Assembly (NCBI GenBank): GCA_018697195.1
Contig: CM031858.1
Span: 74,769,001-74,833,000, forward strand
Direction: 5' to 3'
DNA from: Certhia americana
Lineage: Eukaryota; Chordata; Aves; Passeriformes; Certhiidae
Length of the DNA stretch: 64,000 bases
The position numbers and the translations under genes are program-made. Position 1 is the first letter of the stretch. Every line of letters begins with the position of its first letter. Shown piece after piece: positions 13,801-25,566 of the stretch. Below the pieces are notes generated by a model, which worked only from the letters and a program-made list of their open reading frames with translations, did not search any database and was not told the DNA's origin.

Positions 13801-16800
13801 AACAACACTGGAGTCATGTGCACTTTACACATGAAAGGCTCTTAAAGTCATCTGCAATATTTTCTTTGTGCCAAGATCATGTTTCCTCATTGGAATTCAA
13901 ACTTCTGTTTGTTAAATGCATTGACCTGCCTTTAGAACTACCGCCAAAATAATCCATGATTTATCTTTTTTTTTCAAGTGTTTCTGGCAGCATAACCTGA
14001 GTCCTGTGATAATTTGGAAAAAAACATTTAAAATATCACAAAACCATAAAAAAGATTATACCTGTTCTAGAAACTTCAACTGGAATCAGGAGAAACACTG
14101 GAGAAATATAAACTTCATGGAAAATACTACAAGTGTTCAAGTGTTGTCTGCATGAAATGCATATACATGTATTACTGTATCTATCAAAGAGCTACACATA
14201 TGCTGCATGTAACAAGGAAAATTCCATTAGAAAGGCATTTCTTTTGTAAAATTTGTAAAATGAGGTGCAAAAAAAAGAGTTTATTGTGAAAGAATGCCAT
14301 GAAGTCTTTAAAATAAAATAACATTTTAAAAACTAAAATAAAATATTGTTTCATGAGGTATGGTACAATAGAACACAATGCAACAGGGCTCTCAGATACT
14401 GACGTTTCAGTTTTCAGTTAAATATGAATGTTACTTTCAATTTTTATAAGATGATGAAATTTAAAAAACAAATAATAAGTTTATTAGTGTTCTGAAGAAC
14501 TATAATTGCTTAATAACTGCAGTAGCCTCAAACAGACATAAAATTGTCTGATACAATTAAAAAAGATGGAGAACATAAAATGAAAAATAGTAATAAAAAA
14601 TCAGCCAGAAAATAATTCTTATGTTTGGCTTTCACTTTAAAGTAAGCATAAGGAAAAAAAGAATTAATGTAGCAAAATACAACTTTAAAAAGTTATTCTA
14701 AAACTGTTATGCATGAACTGTTTAGTCTACAGGAAGACTGGACTGCTGCACTTTTAATGGAATATAAGTTCAGTTAACTTTTTTATTCATTAGCAAGTAC
14801 AAATTCAGCTGTCCTGTTTCTTTCTTTTATCTTAATGTGAATGTAACAAGATCAAAGCTCTCTTAAAAGCTCGGTGCAGTTTCTGAAAGGAAAGGCAAAA
14901 AGAACCATCTGCCCAAGTCCCTCTTTTCTTTCTGAAATTTATTGGCAATTACTCATATCAGAGGTTCTTTGTGTCAGTCTTCAGACTAGGGTTTGACTTT
15001 TGAATTTATCTCACTACAATACTTTATGTCAAAGTCACTCACAGATGGTGTAGTAATGTTTTTATATTCCCATAGTGTAAACTTAGAGGCAAAATTGGCC
15101 TTAAAGAAAAGCCATGGGCTCACGTTTGAAACTTTCAAGGACTGAAATTCATTGCCAGCTCCAAATCAGGTCCATAATTAAGGTCAAAGTCATGTCAACA
15201 TGTATTTTCAGGGACCACCAGTTATTTCCCCCACTATGAGCCAGTGGTTACAATATGGATTTCTTCTATTCAGAATTACTCCATTAGAGGTGGTCATATG
15301 TCTACTGACTTTGTTTAAATGGAAGAACTGAAGGCTATTTCACTTATTAAAGTGCTGTGGAAGAAATAAAGGCAGTTTGACTAGTCTCTCACAGAACTTA
15401 CACCTGTGTTATTTCATCACCATTTACAAAATATATCCTTAGAATGTAAAGTGACTCTGGAGTGGATTATAGCTGTTATTGACAGCCTTCACAAATTACA
15501 TTCAAAAACTAGATAGGAGAGACGTTGTCCTCTTACATATTCTGTGTATTTGGCTTTGTTCTTTACATTTATTCTTTAGATATTTAGACTTGAAATAATG
15601 TTTTAAATTGCTCAGGACCACAGAACAGGGACAGCCAATGTCCAGCATCTATGAAGCTAGACTAATAAACCTCACCTATTAAGCTTGATTAATCATTGAA
15701 GTTTCAATGCTGACTTTAAAATAATTTAGAAAAATATTTTACTTAATAAGTAATTAAAAATGCTTTTCAGACAAAATAGTTTTTTGAATACTGAGTGATA
15801 CCCAAACTTTCAGCATTTGAAATTACAGTTAATGTTGAGTCTACTAACTTTAAAAGCTCAGTGAATTTGTTATAGGTAGTAGTGTAGTTAGCTAGCATAT
15901 ATTAAAATGACAGCATGAATTTGCCTGTGATCACCATAATTCAGATTTCTCTGAATGTTTTATTTCCTGCCTGGATATTAGCCTGCTTTGTCTTCTGCAA
16001 TTGCAATTCAAAAATTAGGAGCTTAGGTATGACAATTAAAAAAAAGATTGATTTTATTATATTTTTATGCAGATAAAAACTTGCATAAAAGGAAATAGTG
16101 AAAACTTGGTCAATTTTTTGATGTATGATATGTAAAGATGCTAATTAATTTAGAATAGGAAAATAATTGAGTGTTTTGTGGGGGTTTTTTAGTGGGTTTT
16201 TTTGGGGTTTTTTTGTTTGGTTTGGTTTTTTTTAATTGTATGGCAAAAAAGGGTTTTACACAGCTTTTTATTCTGCAGCAGGTAAGTGATTATGTTTGGG
16301 GTTTTTTTCTGCACACTCAAGGGGAAAATATATGAGTAGAATTCCAGGATATCTTCATGATTTCTTTAATATGATTTCTTTGAAAGTAACTTTCAATTAG
16401 CTTGCCATATGTTCATGTATGTTTACAACACTAAACCTAATCCTTATGTTTTTCCAGTGTTAGATACACTTGGTAACTGCTTAATTTTTAACTTGATTGT
16501 GGTCTCACATACATGAGGTTAAGTTATGATATTACATCAGAGCAAGCCATGAAAGGATGGCATGTTTGATGACATCTGTCTCCTTTCCTGCACAAAAGAA
16601 GGTAAGCGATCAAGTAGATTGCAATACTATTGTTAACACCTTTTTTAGAAATTATGCTTTTTATCATTGGTACACCATAAACCTTGTGATAAACCCAGAA
16701 GAAGTAACTTTCAGAACTGTATTCCTTCATTATTTATTTTTAATACACGGAAGAGAGAGCTTGAAATTGATAGATTAAATCAAATTTAGATCTTACCATA

Positions 16801-17074
16801 CTCAGAAACCTTTCCTCTCCCTTCCTTCCCCATGCCACATGACAATGTTCTTCATGAGCACACTTGATCGTAAGGGACAGAAAATATAATTTTTTCAATA
16901 TTCTTTTTTTAACCGACTATTAAGTAAAGATGGAAGCATAACAGAGAGGATATAAGCACCCACTGTCCTGGGTGCAGGACATGGTGTCCTCACTGACATG
17001 GATGCCCTTTATCAACCTAACAAAAAAAATCTAGCGATTCTTGAATTCAATGTTTTTAAGTATCTCTGTTACCT
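7875..17074. other. Long unique AT-rich noncoding segment
   Basis: No gene, CR1 or LTR is recognised. Small items are 16 T at 8422-8437, a short AAAC-type tract near 11358-11376, and a G/T tract at 16178-16232 with G-runs at 16180-16184, 16194-16196 and 16204-16207. A 112-codon frame at 12377-12715 is Leu/Phe/Lys-rich, as expected by chance in AT-rich DNA. Confidence 0.6.
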
Positions 17075-17155
17075 CAGAATGGCAGAAAGGTTGACATTGG
17101 AAGGGACCTCTGGAGGTTATCTGATCCAACCTCTAATATGTCCAAACACTTTTGG
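17075..17155 (-). mobile_element. CR1 3'-end scrap, minus strand
   Basis: CAGAATGGCAGAAAGG followed by TTGACATTGGAAGGGACCTC, TGGAGGTTATCTGATCCAACC and TGTCCAAACAC is the reverse complement of the last tens of bases of an avian CR1. Similarity disappears soon after 17150, so only the 3' tip remains. Confidence 0.8.
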
Positions 17156-17762
17156 TTATAACATTTCAGCAATGATATACATATTAATCCAGGTTTACTT
17201 TCAGCATCAAATGTGGTTTTCCATATGAATTATTTTATCTGTAGATCTATGCCCTCAAAGATCTTAGATTTACTTCCATGTAGGAGTTTAAATTCTTCAA
17301 ACTTCCCACTCCTTTGGAAAAAAAAAATATGCTTTCTACTAATCTCAACTACTAATTTATTAATCCATAATTAAAATGAATAAATTATCAGTAGAAACTA
17401 ATGAAAAATTATACATTATCTCCAGGATTTTAAAAATAGCTTTGAGACTTTAAATATTCTATATCTCTCTGTAATACTATGGAATGATTTTAAAAGCCTG
17501 CCCGGTTCTGTTAAGATGTGTGCCTAATTTTTAAAATAAATTACTCACATTAGTAAATATATTTCCAATAAAGGCCTCTTCAAGTGAAAGCTCAGAAGAG
17601 AAAGTATCTGATTCTCCAGAATAATCATAATCTATGTATTTGCTGTATTAGTGGTTGGTGGCTAACTCAGGTATCTGGAAGTTTTCCAAAATTCACCACC
17701 CCTTTTACATTTGTTGCAGAATGAAAATTAGGTGCTAACAAAGTTGTGCAGGGAATTATTAC
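17156..17762. other. Unique AT-rich noncoding sequence
   Basis: Nothing recognisable between the CR1 scrap and the AAT microsatellite. Confidence 0.55.
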
Positions 17763-17810
<48 letters not shown>

Positions 17811-17850
17811 TATTATTGTTGTTTATTGTTTATTGTTTATTATTTTTTCC
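17763..17850 (+). repeat. (AAT)n microsatellite with TTTATTG tail
   Basis: Sixteen uninterrupted AAT units run from about 17763 to 17810. A related TATTGTTGTTTATTGTTTATTG stretch follows to 17850. Confidence 0.97.
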
Positions 17851-18395
17851 ATCAATAGGATGTTTTATCTAAAAACAGCATAGAGTCAATAGAAGGAATA
17901 TTGAGTTTTATGCAATGGAAGAAGACAGTTACCTTATTTGATATGATCTATAGTTCAAATCAGTCACTGAGTGGATCATAAATTTTGATCATGTGCATTG
18001 TATGAATTAAGATAGACTTGAGTAAAAATAACTGGAGTTATCACCTTGTTTTAAAAGGTAAGGTTGAAAGGACTGAATGCCTTCCTCTGATTAATTTGAA
18101 ACTGGAAAAAGAAGAACATGTTTATAAAGGTTGTATCATGTACCGGATTAATACATATTTAGATAAGGTTTCTAATTCAATACCCCTAGAAAAATAATAT
18201 TTTTTCTTGATATGTCCAGTTTATATTTCCCTGAACAAATATTTTTTATCTCAGAATAAAGATATTTTTAAGATCTTAATATCCTGCCAAAACTGAGAGT
18301 GAATTTGAGATGTTATATTTGAAAAACTTTCTAGAATATAAGTATCTTCAAAAACTGTTTTCTTTAAAGCATATATAAAAATATGAAAATTTTTA

Positions 18396-18482
18396 TATTA
18401 ATATTAATAATAATAAGTCATAGTAGTAGTAGTAGTAGTAGTAATATTATTATTACTACTATTGCTGCTATTATTATTATTA
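18396..18482 (+). repeat. Compound (AAT)n-(TAG)n-(TAT)n microsatellite
   Basis: AAT units at 18396-18417 are followed by about eight TAG units (18420-18443) and then TAT/TAC/CTA units to 18482. The middle is self-complementary: 18434-18446 can pair with 18451-18463 around a 4-base TTAT loop (12 Watson-Crick pairs and one G-T). Confidence 0.95.
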
Positions 18483-21400
18483 CAAATAATTGAATTCCCA
18501 TCCAAAAATAATAATGTATTTTAGGTCTCTTGGATTAAATGGGATAAATATCAGTTTTGTAGACAGTTGAAAACCTCACTTATATACAAAATAGGAAACT
18601 AGTTGAATCCATCTCTCATTGCTTTTGTCCACTAGAATGTGATAGAAACAAACAGATCACTTTTCTGTTTTGTGCTAATTGGGTCTGCTGACTTCATCCA
18701 TACTCTGCATGCCTTGGCAAGAATGATTGGAACAGGAAAGAGGGCTAGCAGTTAGGCGGCTGAAGGCTCTCAAATCTATGCCAAAAGAACCACTCACACT
18801 TTCTAACTTCCCAGTATTGCTGTGACAAGACTGCAAAAATGAAAACTACCTCTCCATGCAAATGTGATGACACTATCTGCCTGGCAGAAGAGGACTAATA
18901 TGGTAATAGTTCCTGTGGTATTGGCATTGGTTTCCTAAACCACAAAAACAGTCTTGGTTTTAAATATTAATGTAGTTATTTTCTCTTGAAACTGGAAATT
19001 GCTTATCAGTACTTCCCGTTGGTAGGCAACAATACAATGTAAGTAAATGTGAAAATACTAACAGGAAAGAATAAAGCTTTTCATATTGAGTACCAACATT
19101 TCTTTAGCCCAAACACAAGATACAATAAATGGCTTTGATGGAAGTTACACATCTTGAAGTTAGGCCTAACTAATTGTTAGCTAAAGCATAACTATGATAA
19201 ATGTGAAGACAAATTATGTTATTACACAAGCAAATCTGACATGGGATTTTGAACTGGCAATATAATTTGAAGTAATTTTAGTTTGCATGCAAAGGTGCCC
19301 ATTTGGTTTCCATCAAACATTTTTTATAGGTGTAATAAATGAAAAAAAAAATCCAATTAAATTCCTTTAGAAAAAACTTCTATTGATTTGTTTAAAGTTG
19401 TTAATAAGAATATAGTAACTGCCACCTCTATGTCAGATCCAGAAATGTTAAATTTAATGTATCCTATATTTCTTGTAGGATTGCAATCTGAGGAACATTA
19501 TATCTTGATTTCTGATGCCAGTCTGAATTAGTTTATTGATCTGTACTTTAGTTCATTTTAGAACTCTATTTCTGTTTGTTCCCTGGAGGGTCAAATATTT
19601 CCATCCAGAACTGAAAAAGTATTAATGTTAAAGAGCATTTTGGTCTGCTTTACTATTCCAGTATCTATTTGGTATGTCCTATCTATATCCTGTATAAGAG
19701 GTAGTCACCTCTACGCAACAAAATATTACTATGATTGTGTAATAACAACAACATTGAATTACTTTTAGTTTGAGAAATACATCTCAGTGATTCAAATACT
19801 GTTTTGAAATTCTTATAGAGTTACTTAGTGTAATTTAGCTTCAATGCAATATAGAATATGATATGAAGTATCTCCTTGATTAATGTTTCTTGGGGACATT
19901 ATTTCTAAAGATGGTCAAAGTTTTAATGAATTAATTTGACCATCATTATGGGTAATGTGCTGGAGACACATTAATCTAAGTGATACCTTATAGCCTATGC
20001 AGAACTAATTCATCAGAATGGGAATTTGGCAAATTAATCCAGGTTCCAATATGGAAAAGGAATTGATACCCAGTTTTGAATCAAACAATGAATGCAGTCT
20101 GGCATATATTTTTCTGTTAAGATTTTATGAATTTGGGGAGGGGGGTGTGTGTGTGTATATACCTCACAGATAAATGTAGCTATGTCCCACAAGTGTACAG
20201 TTGTAAGGAAATGTATGAGGCTATGAATTTTAATCTGTAATAAATTATTCCTTCACTAGGATTGAAAAAAAAATCTGCAGATTACAAAAGATAATCATGT
20301 CTCTAATTATGTAACAGTTTCAAAATCATAAATAATTCTGCATGTGTCATATTCAAATCAGAAAGCAATAACGAGATTTAGAAGTATCTCCTGAATTAAT
20401 GGTCTAGCACAAAGTTCTACTTCTGTCCTTTCCAGCAGATTGAGATGTTTCACCCATTAGCTCGCTAACGGTATGTTAGATTTCCCAAACTCACAATTAT
20501 CAAGGGCTTTCAGCTTTGAGGTTTCCAGTCATGTAGACTTTGTCATGGACAGAAAAATAACCTCTTATCATGTACTTATATATTTTTCTGTATTTGATTT
20601 TTCAATCTTCTGTGATATGTGTTACCAAGCAAACAATGTGCAACTGTCTGAACCATGCAGTCAGGGTTATGTAGGAAAATCAGTTGGAGCTTCACATATT
20701 CCTTAGACTAGAGTGAAAATGCCTACAGAAAATTATTAACTATATACAATGGCAGCTATTGTCTTAAAAACTGCATAAAATTATGAGTAGTTTTCAGTAT
20801 AATCTAATTTGCTTTATGTTTATATATGAAGCAAAGTATAACACATATCTCTATTATAGAACATAACTTTATGACAGGATTATGTTAATAATGTTGGTTT
20901 GTTTATAGAAGTCAATATTCTAATAATGGAGATCTCAGAGTCTGTGAAAGGAATAAGATTCTATCAGGACTTTTGGATATATTTTTGCGTGTTTGAGAGC
21001 CTGGGCAATCTGTGACAGGCATTGGAGTGAGCTGATCATGCATTTTCCAGTTTCTTGTATTCTCTTGAGCTCCTTAGGTGGACAATGAAATGGGAAATTA
21101 AAGTTCATTATGCCAAAAGAGTGAAAACTTCCTACTTCAAATGATTTTAAACACCAATAGCTTTGCTGACTCCATCAGAATCCATTGCCCGTTGTTTTTT
21201 ATTGGAATCGTTCTCTTGTACGGAGAACTGGCAGAAGATTTAAAACCCATTTTCTAACAAGCTTGTTAGACCGCCACGAATGAGAAGCCATACAGGATGA
21301 TCAAAAAAGAGAAAAACTAGAGGAACACTGGACTTGCCAGATATCAGGAGCCTTCATGCTTCTGCTGCACTTTCCTGTCCTGTGTTTACTGTCTACTGTA

Positions 21401-22231
21401 GAACCAATGCTGCTGCTCTAAAACAGAGATTTGGCTCTTTGTATTCCTAAACCCTGAGGGCACTTCCATCTGACTGCCCAAAGTCCCTGTGGCACCACTC
21501 ATCCTGCCCAAAGCCTGGGACCCCCTTTCAGCCCCCTGGAGCTCCCACTTCATCGACCCATGGACCAGGACCCCAAGTCACCCTCCAGCCCCTCAATCTC
21601 TATCTTGGCAATTCTGGAGCAGTGTGTTTCCTCCATGGTCTTTAGATAATGCTTAGAAATTGTGATCCCTCTGAAAATCTGACATGCAACACTATTAATT
21701 TCAGGAGAGGTGAGCCTGTCTGTCTAGGCCAAAAGTTTTTCAGCAGAACGTGGGACCAGTATTACCAGATAACCAACTAAATGTTTGCCAGCTCAATCAG
21801 CAGCTTCTTTGGTGTGATTTACAGACCCAATGTTGAATGACAGTAGTTGGAGTTCTTTTCTTTCAAGCTCACAAAGATTAAAATCTCTCATTTCAATTAT
21901 ATTGATTACTTTTACTAACTACTTGGCACATGTGTAAGTCTCTTTAAAAGTCTGTTTACTGCTCTGTTGAGCTTGCTTTTCAGTTAGCAAAAAGATGGTG
22001 CTACATATGTTCTGGTAGTTTAGCAATGCAAATAAAAATTTCTTTATTTTATTTACATTAATATAATACTCTTACATTAAAGTGTATATAATTAAAAAAA
22101 AAATAATTTCCAAAATTGTTCTTTATACCTGAAGTATTACAGTGGATACAAAAGCTTTTTCCTGATCGTGTGCAACAATAATTCTGTCTTATAAATCACA
22201 GAAGTAATAATGTTTACAAATGAAATGGAGA
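18483..22231. other. Unique noncoding segment with a GC-richer patch near 21.5 kb
   Basis: No gene recognised. A short GT run lies at 20142-20160. An 18-bp perfect palindrome (TCTAACAAGCTTGTTAGA) lies at 21253-21270. A GC-richer, C-rich patch at about 21430-21620 contrasts with its surroundings but resembles no repeat or exon that I can name. Confidence 0.55.
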
Positions 22232-22257
22232 AATAATAATAATAATAATAATAATAA
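22232..22257 (+). repeat. (AAT)n microsatellite
   Basis: About eight AAT units in a row. Confidence 0.95.
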
Positions 22258-25200
22258 AAGGAAAAATGTTGATTAATAATTAACTACGATCAAATGTAAA
22301 AGTGTACCTTTGTAGATAGTTGTAGAATAGTACCTTTGTGTTTTAATCTCAGCATCATAACTTTCATCTCTATGAAACATACACTCAAATATCATTGACA
22401 CTACATATAGTATTTACTTCTACTTCTAAATTGCACATCATTCATTTAATAACCTTGGCAACAACATGAGGACAACCAAAACAACCAAAGACACATACAT
22501 TGCCTCATCAAAGAAAAATCTTAATAGATTTCAGAAGCAAAAGTGGGTGGGGAAAAATAGCTAATTCTGAAGAAATTCTAGATAAAGAATGAAGTACAAT
22601 TATAGCCAGTTTTAATTTTTAAATTCTCATGCATTCAGTTTCTGGTTGCTGTAATCATAATAACATTCTTCTAATAGAAGAAACTGAGGCTAGAGAAACT
22701 CTCTAGAGGGAGAAAGACAGTTTGAAGGACTGTGTCTCAGGAGCATGGAGGCTACAGCACAAACCAATATCAGGCCACTCTTCAAGTGCAACTAAAGGAA
22801 ATAATTTTCCCAAGAAACTTGGAGAGACCATGGTGAAGTTTGTCTTCATAATGATCCCACTGAAATTTGCAGGACATGGAAAATGAAACTCTAAGAACAC
22901 AGTGAGGAGGGACATTTTTTCACAGACCCTATTATTTCAGATGGTCTTATTCTGATCTTTAAAAAGAGCACCATTCTGATCAACTTAGAACTTTTTTAAG
23001 GTGCAGAAAAATTTTATGTGCTCTGTGTGTTCACTTCCAGGAAGGTCCACACTAATACACCTCAAAGCTCTGGCTGCCAGGACTTCATCACAGATTGAAG
23101 AGCTGCATCAAAAATAAGTATTTGTTATGAATAAATGAGACAGAGACAGTACTAAATTTTAGCTCTACAACTTATGATATATTTCTTTTTAAATTCTTGA
23201 CTACAGACAGTCTCTGCTCTTGGAGAGAATTTCACTTCAAAGTAAGTGTCTTCATATGATGAAACAAAATAAAATAAATTATTTGAAAATCAAATGTTAA
23301 ATAATCCCATAGGCTTTTTGTAAAACAGTTACTCCAAAAACATCTATAAAAATTAACACTATTAAAAATTCTATGTAATAGTCATACAGACTTGAGAGCA
23401 AAATTATTAAGCCTCTTATAAAGTGAGACTGCTTTTTATTTTAACAAAAAATTAAGGAATATACTAGTTCAAGAAAATCTGTGTAAGGAGAAGAATATAT
23501 AGGCAGTGCTACAATATATGTATAATTCAATTATTGAGAACATATGAGAAAGTAAACAGATAAGTTACAAGTAATACCCTTTATATATTAAAATAACTAA
23601 TTTTCTACTTGGATGGGACTAAATTAATTGTTTTAGAATGCATCCTTATCAGTTGTTCATACTCTGGAGCACATACCAACACAAACCACCAGAGAAATAT
23701 TTTGTGTAATAAAAACTTCAACAGCTGGATACTACTGTGATTGGAAGAGCATATAAAAATCTGTGTAATAGGCAGTAGAGATGGAGAAAAGAACATGAGC
23801 AGGAATCCAATTAAGACAGTTTACAGCAACCAAAAATTGCAAGGCTTTTTTTAATAAAATAGTTGCAGGAAGAATTCTTAAAAAAACCCCACAAACAAAC
23901 AAACAAACAAACAACAAAAATTCCAGGTTGTAAACTGATATAATGTGAATTTTGGAACTTAGAGTGAACCATTATTTTAGCCCATGTAAATTAAACTTCC
24001 AAAGATTAATCATCATGATATTCTTAAAAGATTGGGATGTTTCCCTGAGCAAGTCGTGGTCATACTGTCAAATCCTCTTATATAATACTTATTTTAGTGT
24101 CATTAGAAAGCAGAATATAAGCTAATACTCAACTTGTTTCCCTCCAAATCCCTAATCAATGAAACTTAATTAAAATGTTTAGCAATTAAAAAAACCCAAT
24201 GATTTAAGGAATCCTATGATTTCTATTTTTTAGGAATGAAGGTAGAGTTAAATTAAAGGTTAACTTTGCATCCCATCAATTAAGTGCTTTTGTTCACTTC
24301 CAAATATATTTGAACTGCAATTGTTAAATTTGTCAACAAATGCTGGATGATGCACCACAACTTCTTAAGCAGAAGTATGCATAAAAAGGGACTTTCCTTT
24401 ATGTTTGAAGTCTAATTAAATTTTATTTTGTCAGATTGTGGTGTCAACTTTCCCTGAGCATTCATTGCCTAAAAATCTATATGATCATGCAGATTCAATG
24501 TAAGAATCAGCATCCCCTGAAATTTTCACATCATAAGCTGCATCTTTTGGTCTCTACACACGTTAATTCATGATCTATGAGTTTATAAGTGATATTACCT
24601 TCCTAAAATCATGTGAGAATTCCAAATTTTTCTCTCTTACCATAGTAAAAAAATTTTTGAATGTACGTATGTCGAGATACTTAAAATTTAGTCACATTTG
24701 GTGTATTTTACTATGTATAAGTTTCTACATTTCTATGCAGACATACAAATATTCAGATAATAGTTGTGTCTTGCTCTTGTGTTTGCCTGATAATAATTTC
24801 AAGGTTTCCTTTACACACAACTACTAAATATATTTTCCTGCAAGAGGCTAAACAACTGATACTGTATAATCTGGCTAAATGTATACTCATTATTTCAGTT
24901 CAGCATTCCCTTTTTATAAATACTTCCCAGCCATGGAAGTATTTGCTGTCATGAAGACAATAAAAGTGAATGACTTGCATATAGACTGCTTCTTCCAGTC
25001 CTTCTATCACCAAATGACCAAAATGAAATTTACAGTCACAGGTTTGAGAGGTTTACTGTTTAGGATAAAATGTCCATTTAGCAGCTTTCAAGCTCTTGTT
25101 CCTCAGAGGTGAGAAATAAATACTCAGGTGGTGTGCACTGCCCAATAAGCAAACTCTTACCCTGTGCTTGTAAACAGGTAACAATTGCAGCCTCATCTAC

Positions 25201-25344
25201 TTGTCTGTAACTAGATAAGAAGGTCCTGCTTCTCCTGTGAATATACAGTTCTCAGCAAAGATACAAACATCTAAGACTGCAGTTTGAGAGAGCAAAGGAG
25301 TGAGACTATGTCTGCTCATTTAAGAAAGCAGGAATATCCAAAGG
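22258..25344. other. Unique AT-rich noncoding sequence
   Basis: No gene or interspersed repeat recognised. An AAAC-type tract lies at 23880-23919. The short frame on the minus strand at 22703-22915 has balanced composition but no motif I recognise. Confidence 0.55.
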
Positions 25345-25566
25345 TGGGTTACTTGCTTGTCGTTTTTAGTTGGTTGCTTTTTTGTTTTGTCTGTGGCTTT
25401 TTTTGTTGATTAGTTGTTTTTTTCATTTGTTGGTGCAAGTTTTTTGTTCTTGGTTGCTTGGTTGGTTTGGTTTGGTCTTTGGCTGGTTGGTTTCAGGTGT
25501 TAGGTTTTTGTTTGGTTGGTTGGTTTGGTTTGTGATTTTGTTGTTGTTGTTATTATTATTATTAAA
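25345..25566 (+). repeat. G/T-rich low-complexity tract
   Basis: About 220 bp dominated by TTGG, TTTG and GTT words, ending in GTTGTTGTT then TATTATTATTATTA. An open frame of Leu/Phe/Trp/Val composition across it (25370-25615) is a composition artefact. Confidence 0.9.

Noticed and set aside
17763..18482. Possible satellite or CRISPR-like array
   Set aside because: These are plain trinucleotide microsatellites without regular spacers, in a eukaryotic genome.
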